Shown here piece after piece: positions 18,221-27,461 of a stretch of DNA of 64,000 nucleotides. The notes under the pieces are model-generated. The model saw nothing but the letters and a program-made list of their open reading frames with translations, had not been told where the DNA came from and did no database searches. Every line of letters starts with the position of its first letter. Position 1 is the stretch's first letter. This DNA comes from Desulfogranum marinum (GTDB lineage: Bacteria; Desulfobacterota; Desulfobulbia; Desulfobulbales; Desulfobulbaceae): NCBI RefSeq assembly GCF_016918565.1, contig NZ_JAFFQD010000017.1:34590-98589 (forward strand), read 5' to 3'. Made by a program: the position numbers and the translations under genes.

Positions 18221-19414
18221 CTAGAATTCTACATCAAATTTTGCATAGGTGCCGAAAGCTGGATCATCTTCAACACCGACACCATCCAGGCGGCCATCGT
18301 AATCGGGCTGCAGATAGCCCGCATACCAGGAAAAGGTGCAGCCTTTGGATATGGCATACTTGACAGCACCTGAGACCTCCAGATACTTGGCAAGACGATT
18401 GTCAGTAACGTCAATATCCTCATTGCCGTCAATGTTAACATAGACGATGTTGCCCGTAAGACTCAACGCATCTGTAAGTGCGTAGGTGGAGGTTAGTCCG
18501 GCCCAGGTCCAGTCACCAGTGTCGCCGATTTCGTCAACGGTTATCGGGTGGTCGCCACCGACCATTATAAAACCATAGTATTCATCAGCTTGAAATCCGT
18601 CTTTAGTGAACCCTATATCAAGCGACATGGTCAGTGCGTCCTTATACCACAACCCACGAATGTATCCGCCGTAACCATCCTCTGTGCCTGTGAAGTCATC
18701 AAGCCCGGATTCTGCGTAAGAGAATTCACCTTCAACACCGAACTGTCCCTGTTTCCATTTTCCAAAAAGAGTACCGAAAAATCCTTCTTCTGCAGGATCA
18801 ACGGCCGTCCGATCATCGGTCTGGTATGCAGCCACGGCGCCCAGGTTCCAGTCGTCCATTGCGTAATTACCGGCTAAACCAAAACGGTAGCTATCATTAT
18901 CTTCAGTCACATCCGTTTCGTCGTCGGATTCCTGACCTTCAGATTGCACCTCGAAAAATGGAATAAGACGGTAATTCTCTGCGTTGTAAATACCTCTGAA
19001 CCCTGCCAGCCCAATATCATCATACATAAAACCATTACCGTAGCTCACGCGGTACTTACCTGCCTCAAGTGTAAAGGCGTCGTTGAATGGAATGCCGATA
19101 TATGCTTTATCGACATAGATGTTGTCGTCAGCAGATGAGGAGGTTTCACCGTTGAATTTTTCCTCTGCAAGACGAATACGGCCAACGACATACGCGCCGC
19201 CTGCTGCTGTTCCGGTTACGTCAAAACGTACACGCGAGTCCATCGTTATGCTTGCATCATCATCGCTGTTGCCGAAATCATATGCGTCTTTGTAAATTAC
19301 ACGAGCACGAGCATCACCTGTGATTGTAATGCCTGACTCGCTATCCGTGTCTGCTGCGGTAGCAATGCTGCCTGCCAACAGCAGTGCCGGCCCGACCGCT
19401 AATAATTTTTTCAT
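18221..19414 (-). CDS. Outer-membrane porin
   Basis: A 397-residue beta-barrel protein. Signal peptide at residues 1-21 (MKKLLAVGPALLLAGSIATA). The mature part has many alternating hydrophobic/polar strands separated by acidic loops and ends in FDVEF, with the terminal Phe needed for BAM-dependent outer membrane insertion. Acidic loops (DTDSES, DDETDVTEDND) suggest cation preference. It resembles deltaproteobacterial porins of unknown specificity. A good AGGAGAAAAAA ribosome site precedes the ATG. Single gene; no terminator of strong quality seen downstream, only repeat copy A. Confidence 0.85.
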   Translation of the reverse strand: MKKLLAVGPALLLAGSIATAADTDSESGITITGDARARVIYKDAYDFGNSDDDASITMDSRVRFDVTGTAAGGAYVVGRIRLAEEKFNGETSSSADDNIYVDKAYIGIPFNDAFTLEAGKYRVSYGNGFMYDDIGLAGFRGIYNAENYRLIPFFEVQSEGQESDDETDVTEDNDSYRFGLAGNYAMDDWNLGAVAAYQTDDRTAVDPAEEGFFGTLFGKWKQGQFGVEGEFSYAESGLDDFTGTEDGYGGYIRGLWYKDALTMSLDIGFTKDGFQADEYYGFIMVGGDHPITVDEIGDTGDWTWAGLTSTYALTDALSLTGNIVYVNIDGNEDIDVTDNRLAKYLEVSGAVKYAISKGCTFSWYAGYLQPDYDGRLDGVGVEDDPAFGTYAKFDVEF

Positions 19415-20367
19415 TTTTTTCTCCTTTATTGGATTGTTTTTTCTCTGCTGGAATCACCGTTAATATCCAGCAAATAACAAGTAACCTCGTCGTAACTATT
19501 CACGGCGGTAAGAACTCCTTGATTTATTATCTCTACAATCTGTAACTGCTCAGCAGAGATCCAAATGCAGCAGGCGAGACAACAAGAGTGATGCTTTGTT
19601 TGCCTGTTCTGTCCTGCACTGGTCGGGTGCTGATGAAGTGTTACCCGTTTCCTCTTGCTTGAGAATTATATGCCTGTCAGACTCCGCGAACTGTTTTCAA
19701 ACATGTAGCTACACCAGCAAGGAATATGATCCGGCAATTCTTGCTTATTGTGTGCTTTTTTATGTATGTGGAACATTTACATAGAAAATGTGAAGACATT
19801 ATGGAACTAGCGAGGAGAGTTGTTGAAGAATAAGGATAAATGGTAACAACTTAGTATTTTTGAATTTTTCTGTTGCTGAACAAGTACCGATAATAGGGTA
19901 AATAGCGCGTTTATGGGTTGTCGGGAGGCAAGCTCGGTCTTGGTCCCTTTCGGAGGGAAAAAGATTATTGCAAGGTTAGTAAGGACTTTGGAGAGTAGAA
20001 GGAACGAGCAAGTTACCATGTAGACGCAACCCAGGTTCCTTCTTAAATATATCAACGGGACGTACCCCGCGCTCGACTACATAATGTGGCTATAGCGGAT
20101 CGGTTACACTTGCTCGCCTTATCCTCACTATAACGAACAAGTACCTTGGCAAGTTGAAAAAGACGATAAAAGAGTATTTGGCCCTTTAAATGCCTACGGT
20201 AATACCAATACCTCAGCGTTGATGAATGTGTAATGGCTACAACAAGCATCCAGGAGCCATCTTCTGCAGGATTTAGGTTGTAATATTTTTGCAGGTATTG
20301 TTACTGAAAATGAGACTCTCACCAGCTGCGTCAACTTCATCGAGCGTTAGGAAATTACTTTTTTCAT
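19415..20367. other. About 950 bp without a convincing gene
   Basis: Spacer between divergent porin and DAC-like genes. Open frames here (for example minus 19807-20055) lack ribosome sites and any family resemblance. No tRNA, rRNA or obvious structured RNA was recognised. It should contain the porin promoter. Confidence 0.45.
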
Positions 20368-21639
20368 ATGATACATACCACTTACAGCTTAAATGCTGAA
20401 TTCGTTGCAGAATTATGGAAGCGAATACAGTTGCTGCTCGAATCAGCCACACCGTCGACAATATTCGGCGGCCTTTTTAAGGAGGTAGCCTTGCTCCCTT
20501 CGTTGGAACATATTTCGCAGATGATCGATGCGGCCGTCTGGACTAGTTTTACCACTGAAGAGGGAAATGCTGTGACCCTTTCACTCGTTCTTAGTCCTGT
20601 TGATGATGCATTCGGTACCTTTAAGTTTGAAAATCCGATCAATTTTGATGTGAAAAACCTCGTCAAATTGGGGGCCGCACTGGAAAACCCACGTGCTGAT
20701 ATCGGTGTCTGGCCGGATGAACAAGAAAAACTTTCTGTGTGGGGATTTAAAACTCGGTCGGCCAATACACTCCTTGCCAACCTGTGCGTTGAAGCCATAG
20801 GGCCGGGAAGGGTGCTGATTACCTTTGGTGGAAAAAGTCTGGCGGCACTGTACGGCAATCAAGCATTCTTTGTGGATCATTCTCATCTGATGGGAAAAAT
20901 CACCGCCAAGTTGTCATCACCAGCAACCCAACAGAATGATAAAATGTTGCGTCTGGTGCGTTTTATGTCGCTTTTGGCCACAGCAAGACGAATGCGTGAG
21001 CACTCCAGGGGAGGGACCCTTCTGGTGGTTCCGGAGACGGAGGATTGGCGACACTCCATCGACACTCCTGTGCCCTATACCGGCGGCGCAAATTTTCTTG
21101 AATATGATTACGATTTGGCGAAAAAGCCTTCTTTAATGGCGACCGTCACCGATTTTTTCGGCGCATTGGTCAAAAATAAACCAATTACCGAGATGGAGAA
21201 TCTGAGAAGATTGGGTGAGCAAATAGAGCAGCAGTGTCGGCATATCGCCAGGCTGACGGCTGTGGATGGAGCGTTGGCCATGTCTTTTGATCGATTTGTC
21301 TATTGCTTTGGCGCCAAAATCATTCTTGCCCCAAACCAGACTCCTCCTGCAAACATCCGCGTCTACAAACCGGTAGAGGGTGATAGCGGTAGAGTGGTTA
21401 ACATAATGGATCTTGGTGGGACCAGACACCAGTCTGCAGCCAGATTTGCCCATGCACAGCCCGAATCTGTTGCAATTGTAGTATCACAGGACGGCGATGT
21501 TACCTTTTTTACTGCAGACCCCGAAAACGGCGACCTCGTGGCCATTCAACAAGCAGAGTTAGCCGTAATACCCGAAGGGCTGGGAGCCCTGCTGTGGAGC
21601 TATTTTCGGTTTGCTGAAATGGATATGCTGGAAGTGTGA
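20368..21639 (+). CDS. Diadenylate-cyclase-like (DisA_N/DACNV-type) protein
   Basis: A 423-residue soluble protein. The C-terminal third carries the two DAC hallmark stretches: DGALAMSF near residue 299 and GGTRHQSAARFA near 350, followed by SVAIVVSQDGDVTFF. In active DisA-type enzymes these are DGA and GTRHR. The second Arg is Gln here, and the catalytic acidic position after the VS motif is also altered (VSQDG). The protein could be a weak c-di-AMP synthase or, more likely, a nucleotide-sensing relative such as the DACNV sensor group. The N-terminal 250 residues contain GGTLLVVPETEDW and no transmembrane segment. It stands alone, so context does not help. Confidence 0.65.
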   Translation: MIHTTYSLNAEFVAELWKRIQLLLESATPSTIFGGLFKEVALLPSLEHISQMIDAAVWTSFTTEEGNAVTLSLVLSPVDDAFGTFKFENPINFDVKNLVKLGAALENPRADIGVWPDEQEKLSVWGFKTRSANTLLANLCVEAIGPGRVLITFGGKSLAALYGNQAFFVDHSHLMGKITAKLSSPATQQNDKMLRLVRFMSLLATARRMREHSRGGTLLVVPETEDWRHSIDTPVPYTGGANFLEYDYDLAKKPSLMATVTDFFGALVKNKPITEMENLRRLGEQIEQQCRHIARLTAVDGALAMSFDRFVYCFGAKIILAPNQTPPANIRVYKPVEGDSGRVVNIMDLGGTRHQSAARFAHAQPESVAIVVSQDGDVTFFTADPENGDLVAIQQAELAVIPEGLGALLWSYFRFAEMDMLEV

Positions 21640-21731
21640 TGTGTTTCGGGGCGTATAGCCAAACGATAAGGTGCAGGTCTTTGGCTTTGCTTGACTCACC
21701 GCACATGGGACGAGGCATTTGGATCTTATTG

Positions 21732-21836
21732 AGAAGGTTCTTTTTTAGATGAAAAAGGAGCCGCTAAGGACAAAAAACTGGTGTGCTAATGAGTGTCATA
21801 AGACCAAAACAGTCAGTTGCCGAAGTCCGACCCCTT
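21732..21836 (+). repeat. 105-bp dispersed repeat, copy 1 (RAYT-type end)
   Basis: Begins AGAAGGTTCTTTTT and ends GTCCGACCCCTT. It aligns along its whole length with 25722-25827, next to the RAYT gene. Likely a solitary remnant of the same element. Confidence 0.65.
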
Positions 21837-21852
21837 CACCTGCTTCACCTTT

Positions 21853-22866
21853 TCACCTGTAGATTTCATTGACACCGTCGACCGGTTGTAACAGAGTCTT
21901 GAAATCGACGCCCTCCATGGGAAGGAGTTTCTGTGCCTGCATGATACGCTCGGTTTGCTCCCAGCCAGGTTCATCGATCATACCGATAGCAAGGTTGGTT
22001 GTAGGGTGGATTAATTCGCGGGTAATTTTTAGCTGTTCTTCCAAAATTGAATGCGGCGTATTGGTTTCATATTGGAGCAGGATTTTAATTGCTTCTTCCT
22101 GATTTTCAAGACTTAGGGCCTGTTGCCACCCTGTAAGCAGTGCGGTTAAAAAACGCTTCACCAGCTCAGGGTTTTCCTCCAAGGTTTGCGATTTGGTGAC
22201 TACGGAGTTGGACACGAATTTTACTCCGAACTCCGCTGGATTGAAAAAGGAAGTTTTTTCCTGTGCTTTATCAAGATGTGCCGCGATTATCGGCCCTTGG
22301 GCATTCCGATAAACCGGCCAGAGCTGGACTTGACGACGGTAAAACGGCGTATAATCATAGCGGACGCTAAACAGCGTTACGTCCGACTTGCTGAGACCTG
22401 CTTTAGCCAGCGAGGTTCGCATAATGGTTTCATCATTACCCCCAAATGTTATGCCGATGATTTTCCCCTTCAGATCCGCAAGATTATCGATCTGCATCTC
22501 TTCAGGGCGATACATCCATTGCAAAGGGTTGACCTGGAACAACTGGGCGATCACTACCACTGGTGATCCTTTGGCACGGGCTCGAAGCACCTGATCAGCG
22601 GACGCTACTCCAAAATCAGCGTATCCCATTTCTATCTCCCGGATTGCATCCCGCTCCGGGCCACCGGCCTTCACTTCCACATCAAGGCCGGCCTTCTCGA
22701 ACAAGTGGTGCGTCTCCGCATATAAAGCACCGATAACGCTGACATTACGGAGCCACTTCAGACGGTAGGTGACTTTTTCTTTTCCTTCGACGCTGGTCGT
22801 GACGAGCAACACCATGGCAAGCAATATACAGGCAGGAAGGGTGAGGCTTTTTGCTTTGTGTGTCAT
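21853..22866 (-). CDS. ABC transporter substrate-binding protein, NMT1/THI5 type
   Basis: A 337-residue periplasmic protein with a signal peptide (cleavage near residue 28, TTSVEG). The opening TYRLKWLRNVSVIGALYAETHHLF and DVEVKAGGPERDAI, then ADFGVASADQVLRARAKG, are typical of the NMT1/THI5/SsuA superfamily that binds pyrimidine precursors of thiamine, sulfonates, nitrate or related anions. Last gene of a three-gene ABC operon (ATPase, permease, binding protein). No thiamin riboswitch was found upstream of the operon, so the ligand is left open. Confidence 0.85.
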   Translation of the reverse strand: MTHKAKSLTLPACILLAMVLLVTTSVEGKEKVTYRLKWLRNVSVIGALYAETHHLFEKAGLDVEVKAGGPERDAIREIEMGYADFGVASADQVLRARAKGSPVVVIAQLFQVNPLQWMYRPEEMQIDNLADLKGKIIGITFGGNDETIMRTSLAKAGLSKSDVTLFSVRYDYTPFYRRQVQLWPVYRNAQGPIIAAHLDKAQEKTSFFNPAEFGVKFVSNSVVTKSQTLEENPELVKRFLTALLTGWQQALSLENQEEAIKILLQYETNTPHSILEEQLKITRELIHPTTNLAIGMIDEPGWEQTERIMQAQKLLPMEGVDFKTLLQPVDGVNEIYR

Positions 22867-22926
22867 CTTTGTTCCTTGGTTGGCTTGATAGGTCTGATTA
22901 CGTCCCTCATATCTGTAAGCAAAGGG

Positions 22927-23676
22927 TTACCTTCCTGTCCAGGCACGCTTTATGGCGGTTCCCAGTAACTCAAGCAGGGCCTGATAGACGGCAACCGTGA
23001 TGCCGATCAGAAAAAGTGCGATCAAAATTTTGCTAAGATCGCTTTGATAGAGGGCAATGCGGATATTGTAGCCGATTCCGGCATTGGCTGCGATGAATTC
23101 TGCGACGATGGTTCCGGCCACAGCCAGTGTGGCGCTGCCGGCAACGACGGTCGTCAGTTGAGTTAAATTTTCAAAGGTCCGGATCTTGACTTCCAGTTGC
23201 CATCGCATGCGGTTGGTGACCCTGTAAAAATGTTCTATATCATCAATCGGTTTTGACATGATTCCTAAAACGGAGAGCAATACCGGAAAATAACAGATCA
23301 TGGCAGCTATCAGCAACCGTGTAAGAAAACCGTCTCCAAGCAGGATAAAGAGTATCGGCGCCAGCGCTACAATAGGGTATGCCTGAATATTATAGGCTGC
23401 GACTTTTATAAATGAGCCAAGCCAAGTAGACTGACGCCCTGTTATTCCGATAACAAAAGCCATGATGACCGAAAGAATCTGGCCGATGATGGCCACTGTC
23501 ATCGTATTTATGGTGGCGATGCTGTACTGGCGATACTCCACGACCAGTGTCTGGAAAATACCCGATGGTGCAGGGATGACGTAATCGGAGAGATTCAAAC
23601 TGTATTTCAGTGCCATCAAACCGAGGATGAACAGGAAATAGATGACAAAGAACTGGAAGACGCGTCTAAGAAGCAT
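22927..23676 (-). CDS. ABC transporter permease
   Basis: A 249-residue inner-membrane permease of the BPD_transp_1 family with about six hydrophobic segments. The ATPase-contact EAA loop lies around LTTVVAGSATLAVAGTIVAE, and the family-typical GIGYNI follows. The partner of the ATPase encoded immediately upstream (11-bp overlap) and of the NMT1-type binding protein downstream. Transport direction is import. Confidence 0.87.
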   Translation of the reverse strand: MLLRRVFQFFVIYFLFILGLMALKYSLNLSDYVIPAPSGIFQTLVVEYRQYSIATINTMTVAIIGQILSVIMAFVIGITGRQSTWLGSFIKVAAYNIQAYPIVALAPILFILLGDGFLTRLLIAAMICYFPVLLSVLGIMSKPIDDIEHFYRVTNRMRWQLEVKIRTFENLTQLTTVVAGSATLAVAGTIVAEFIAANAGIGYNIRIALYQSDLSKILIALFLIGITVAVYQALLELLGTAIKRAWTGR

Positions 23677-24358
23677 TCATGATCTCCAGCAGGGTTGCAT
23701 CCAAGGCTGCGGGCGAAAGAATTTCCCCTTTTCCAATGTTACATCCTTTAATCATAACGACTGGTGATGCCTTGCCGTTGGTACGGAAGACCAGGATGGA
23801 ATCACAGAATTTAGCAACTTCCATAACGTTATGAGAAATATAGATAAAATAGCGATGAGGAAACATTGCCTTGATGGCCAAAATAATGTTTTCTCGGGTG
23901 GACTCGTCGACGTTCGACATGCTTTCGTCCATGATCAGTACTTCACAGTCCTGAAGCAGGTAACGGATCAGGTTGACCCGGTTTTGTTGTCCCATTGAAA
24001 GTTGGTCAAATCGGGATTTGATGCAGTCGGACAAGCCGAAAATTTTTATCAATTCATCCTTTTGCGAACGCATCGACGGCAAGATGACCTGATTTAAGTG
24101 CCTATCCACATTGGACCAGCCGGGGAGTCGCTCCTTATTATGTGAATAGAGGATTGTTTGTAAGCCGTTGGTTGAAACCTCGCCGGAATAACTGGTGATG
24201 TCGCCGGCGATGATTTTTGCAAGAGAGGTTTTTCCGACACCTGAAGGGCCTGAGAACGAATGAAATCCGGGTGCAGACAAGTGAAAAGACACATCAGCAA
24301 AAATAGGATTTTCTGCTCCAGAGTAGGTGAAAGCAATATTTTTGCAGAGTAGAGACAT
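23666..24358 (-). CDS. ABC transporter ATP-binding protein
   Basis: A 230-residue ABC ATPase. Walker A GPSGVGKTS near residue 39, a signature region written LSMGQQNRV near residue 132, Walker B VLIMDESMSNVD and the switch His in YISHN. The Walker B is followed by Ser instead of the usual Pro (DES for DEP). First gene of the transporter operon; its end overlaps the permease start by 11 bp. Confidence 0.88.
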   Translation of the reverse strand: MSLLCKNIAFTYSGAENPIFADVSFHLSAPGFHSFSGPSGVGKTSLAKIIAGDITSYSGEVSTNGLQTILYSHNKERLPGWSNVDRHLNQVILPSMRSQKDELIKIFGLSDCIKSRFDQLSMGQQNRVNLIRYLLQDCEVLIMDESMSNVDESTRENIILAIKAMFPHRYFIYISHNVMEVAKFCDSILVFRTNGKASPVVMIKGCNIGKGEILSPAALDATLLEIMNAS

Positions 24359-25109
24359 AGTACTTCATTCAAAATTGACGTTTACTCAATAATCACCGAA
24401 CGTGCAAAATGCGATTCGACACTTTATTTGTCATGGATCGAACCGTGGCGAGCAACGCTGCGGACTAGCTCACAAATCAGGAACCGCTATTGAAAATTTT
24501 ATCCTGCATTTCAAACCATTACTGTAGCATTAGTGATTGTTCCCGGCAATCAATTAGCCGGAAATTCACGTTCTAATTTCTTTAAATGACTTACAGCGTT
24601 ATGGGGATATGTGGTGACCGACGGGAGAAGGGTGTTTTCACCTGACAACACGATTACCCGTAACAATATCAAGAGTTTTCTAAGGTACTGTTTCCCTTAC
24701 AGGGTCGGACCAGGCTATCATGCTGAATTACTGATGTTTAAATCAGTGAAATAGCTGTTTTCTGGCCTTACCGTACTCTTTTTGTCCACAAAAAGGCTAT
24801 TGTAGGGGGCTGAAGCCTCCTTCAAAACAATTCCTTCTTTCTCTGAGACAATCGAGCGCCCCTTCGCTCGTAAGCCAAGTTGCTGGTGTATCTTCCTTAC
24901 AAAGTCCTCGCTTCCGACTGCAAGATATTCACTCCAAAGGCTCTTTCTTTTTTTAATATCAGTTTCTGATTACCCATGAAACTCAGCCATTTTTTTTTGG
25001 GGACTCGGGAGACAGATCGGAGTCTTCGCTCAGTCTCCCGGGTTTAAAAGAGAAATAAAATCAGTCCCCTGTCTGTTTCAGTAGATAATTGGCTGAGTTT
25101 TGTACGTAA
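24359..25109. other. Non-coding spacer with RAYT-associated palindromes
   Basis: No gene. It holds a copy of GGGTCGGACC at about 24701, and a strong palindrome at about 25005-25044 in which CGGGAGAC pairs with GTCTCCCG around the sequence CGGAGTCTTCGCT. That core recurs in repeat copy A and near 43918. Palindromes of this kind beside a RAYT gene are the usual arrangement of REP elements. Confidence 0.55.
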
Positions 25110-25675
25110 TCAGATATCAGTTTGTAATTCTGCCTCCACCCAGTAGCTATGTTCTTGCTGGAAACGCGCATGATTGCCTATGGAAAAAAGATCGAGCAGA
25201 GCCTTCCTGTTAATCACCGCGTATCGTTTTGGCGGGTTTTGGATTTCATGGAACCCGCCTAACCTGTACTCAGAGGGATGGCTAACTACTCCTGCTCGTA
25301 TCATGTTGAGATCGATGTAGACCATACACTTTGTCAGGTGCGCATCTGTCTCCACTGCAGTGGCATGGTACCTGTCTTCCCTGAAAGCTCCTTTCCTTTT
25401 CTTGCGCTGGTTAAACTCCTGCGCGGTTCTACCTGCAATCAACTGTAGACTCTTGGCAATAACATTTTTTTTAGTATCGACAACCAGAAGGTGAACATGA
25501 TTAGAGGTTACGATATAGTTGAGTACGCACAAGCTGTATCGTTTTTTCCTTCAAAAAGCCAGTGACGCCAACGTTTCCTGTCTTTTTCAAAGCGGAGCAG
25601 AAATTCTTGCTTATGGCACCTGTGGGTGATGTGCCAGACGAGTCCGGGGATGTAGTGTCTGTGCGCTCTTGGCAT
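25110..25675 (-). pseudogene. REP-associated tyrosine transposase (RAYT, Y1_Tnp), frameshifted
   Basis: An IS200-like HUH transposase. The first part (ATG 25675, MPRAHRHYIPGLVWHITHRC) and the second part (NYIVTSNHVHLLVVD with the HUH-type HVH, then YIDLNMIRAGVVSHPSEYRLGGFHE) lie in different frames. The break is at A-AAA-AAC (25541-25547), where a -1 slip restores the frame exactly. Zero-frame reading stops at 25508. It is either a one-base deletion in a homopolymer or programmed frameshifting; RAYTs are not known to use the latter, so decay is the simpler reading. Flanked by GGTCGGACC-bearing repeats. Confidence 0.75.
25541..25547 (-). other. Slippery heptamer A AAA AAC at the RAYT frame break
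   Basis: In the zero frame the codons read GGA AAA AAC, the classic -1 frameshift heptamer. The frame entered after a -1 slip is the one that encodes the rest of the transposase. Confidence 0.5.
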
Positions 25676-25721
25676 AAAAGGAATTTGTGTTAGTTGCTGT
25701 GCAGTAAAAGAATAATTTTTT

Positions 25722-25827
25722 AGAAGGTTCTTTTTGGGGTGAAAAAGAGAACTTTAAGGATGGAAAATGGGGGTTTTAGTGAATTTTATAGCGCCAAAAC
25801 AGTTGATTACTTTGGTCCGACCCCCTT
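25722..25827 (+). repeat. 105-bp dispersed repeat, copy 2 (next to RAYT)
   Basis: Homologous to 21732-21836 over its full length, with shared blocks AGAAGGTTCTTTTT, ACCAAAACAGT-like GCCAAAACAGTT and GGTCCGACCCC. It sits between the RAYT gene and the third integron cassette gene, where that cassette's attC would be expected. Confidence 0.65.
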
Positions 25828-25839
25828 CTCAGGAAACCG

Positions 25840-26706
25840 TCATGCAGAACGTTTTCGTTTTACTTTGTCAGTAGGGTTCTGGTTTTCACAGGGAGTTTTT
25901 GTCTGACAGAATCCACAGCTATTTACTCTGAACCCTAACTGCTCTTCTTCAACATAAACAGCAGTCACGTTTCGGATAAATTCTTTACATCGAATTTTAT
26001 CATGCCCTGATGTAGATATGGCTTGCGTTGGGCATCTACGCTTACATACTAAACATTTTCCAGTTGAATGATATAGACACCATTCGTTGTGGTGTTGGTA
26101 TGTTCTTTGAGTAGGTGTATACCTTTTCCTTACAATAACAGAACCGACCCGAATGGCTTTCCCGACAGGGGTTATCAGGCCATCGGAGACCCCAAAAGTA
26201 CCAAGCCCGCAAACATGGGCTGCATGGCGTTCAGACCAAGATGAAGCAAAGCCATATTTACTCGACTCAGCTCTTGTCCATTGTGGTAACAAAACAGGTG
26301 CACAAGCTTGATAGCCAGCTTGTAAATACAGGTCCACTACATAACGGCGTAAATTTTCATTTACTATCTCACCGTAGTGCCTAGCCTTACTCCATTCGAT
26401 ACTTGGTTTATCGACAGCTTTTCTGTGTGCCAGCCTTGTCTGTTCAGTTTGGGGTAATACCCATGCAATGACAGTCAGTTCACCAGGTGTTACTTTTTCA
26501 TCAGGAAATGCTGTTTCAAAAGCATCTTTAGGATGCCAATAAAAGTTTGGGCCAATATCATTTTTTATGAAGTAAAACAGTTCGTCGTCTCCGGTTGCGA
26601 ACCCAACCAATGGTTTGGAAAATGCTTTCAACTCTGAATCTGGCTCTAAAGCATTGTGGGTGAGATCGTCCATCCACAATTCAATTTTTTCAGTTATGTT
26701 ATCCAT
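25840..26706 (-). CDS. QueG-like 4Fe-4S protein, putative integron cassette gene 3
   Basis: A 288-residue protein resembling the ferredoxin part of epoxyqueuosine reductase and related corrinoid-dependent proteins. The middle shows SERHAAHVCGLGTFGVSDGLITP, and a cysteine cluster CLVCKRRCP near residue 217 is followed by CGFCQTKTPCE near 268. The corrinoid-binding domain of true QueG is not evident, so it is not called QueG. Its 5' side begins just after the attC2 crossover (TTATAA), so it is read as the third cassette. The expected attC behind it is not recognisable and seems replaced by the RAYT repeat. Confidence 0.6.
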   Translation of the reverse strand: MDNITEKIELWMDDLTHNALEPDSELKAFSKPLVGFATGDDELFYFIKNDIGPNFYWHPKDAFETAFPDEKVTPGELTVIAWVLPQTEQTRLAHRKAVDKPSIEWSKARHYGEIVNENLRRYVVDLYLQAGYQACAPVLLPQWTRAESSKYGFASSWSERHAAHVCGLGTFGVSDGLITPVGKAIRVGSVIVRKRYTPTQRTYQHHNEWCLYHSTGKCLVCKRRCPTQAISTSGHDKIRCKEFIRNVTAVYVEEEQLGFRVNSCGFCQTKTPCENQNPTDKVKRKRSA

Positions 26707-26808
26707 ACGGTTTTTTATGAGGAGAAGTGGATGTTTGAATATTTTTTCATCAGGTAACGATCTGTTTTTATATCAATTGGGGCTCAGTTCTCTTCATTGG
26801 CTCCAAAA

Positions 26809-26936
26809 TTATAACGTGCAGTTGAGGGGCGGCGAAATCTAAGAATAACTTTCTTAGAAAGGATTCCTTCTCTTTACCGTCAACTTTGAAAAATGCCCCG
26901 AACTCAAAGCCGTCCCTCTCGAACTTTTTGTTGTGC
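26809..26936 (-). other. attC2 recombination site of the integron
   Basis: 128 bp reading on the minus strand from R'' GCACAAC to R' GTTATAA. The inner arms AGTTCGAGAGGGACGGC and GCCGCCCCTCAACT are complementary apart from an unpaired C and one mismatch, giving the usual extrahelical base. R'' is the exact complement of GTTGTGC, the start of the same cassette at 27387-27393, as expected for a mobile cassette. The inner sequence resembles Vibrio VCR-type attC sites. Confidence 0.78.
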
Positions 26937-26939
26937 GAA

Positions 26940-27347
26940 TTATTCTTCGAATCCAGAGTATTGCACTGGTTTCTTGCCAGATTCTTCAATTAATATAGGA
27001 TATTCCACCCCCACTAATGGTTCAAAAGGTTTTTTTCTTGTTCGTGTGATTTTGAATACCCAATGATCTCCATAATCAAATAAATAAAACAGACTATTTC
27101 CTTTTTTTAACGGATATAGCATTTCCAACGTAGTTTCATATATCAAATCATCTTCTTCACTATATCGAGTTCTTTTATAGCTACGTTCGTTACGAGAAGT
27201 ATAGAATTCATAAAGATGATCATTGTCAAATTGAACATATTCTTGGATCGCAAAATGCAAATCATCAAGCGTTGATGATGAATCTATTTCTATTTTTGAT
27301 TCCCAGCTAATTTCATCACAATATCCTGACCATAGCACGATTTTCAT
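26940..27347 (-). CDS. Plasmid pRiA4b ORF-3-like protein, integron cassette gene 2
   Basis: About 135 residues from ATG 27347 (MKIVLWSGY). It matches the pRiA4b ORF-3 pattern: an opening beta strand, STLDDLHFAIQEYVQFDNDHLYEF, then YPLKKGNSLFYLFDYGDHWVF and PILIEESGKKPVQY. The family is common in mobile DNA and has no settled function. It is more AT-rich than the genes outside the island. Its stop lies 3 nt before the R'' box of attC2, and its 5' leader starts at the attC1 crossover. The frame can extend to 27392, but the family match begins at 27347. Confidence 0.75.
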   Translation of the reverse strand: MKIVLWSGYCDEISWESKIEIDSSSTLDDLHFAIQEYVQFDNDHLYEFYTSRNERSYKRTRYSEEDDLIYETTLEMLYPLKKGNSLFYLFDYGDHWVFKITRTRKKPFEPLVGVEYPILIEESGKKPVQYSGFEE

Positions 27348-27461
27348 TGTCCAAATCATATTTTTTTTTATCTCATGTTTTCTTATGCACAACGTTTAAG
27401 TTCACCGGCGAGCTTCAGCGAGTCCAGCGGAACGCAGTGGAGCGATGGTGAAACGACTTGT

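Noticed and set aside
18221..19414. Acidic porin read as an S-layer or calcium-binding protein
   Set aside because: Signal peptide, strand pattern and terminal Phe fit an outer-membrane barrel better; no calcium repeats.
19807..20249. Two minus-strand open frames between the porin and DAC-like genes
   Set aside because: No ribosome site, family resemblance or coherent composition.
24359..24700. Thiamin (TPP) riboswitch in front of the NMT1/THI5-type transporter
   Set aside because: The conserved CUGAGA and related boxes were not found, so the thiamin link is not supported.
25840..26706. Calling the Fe-S protein QueG
   Set aside because: The corrinoid-binding part of QueG is not recognisable and the length is shorter than QueG.
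26768..26989. 73-codon minus-strand frame
   Set aside because: It covers attC2; folded attC sequence often leaves open frames by chance.
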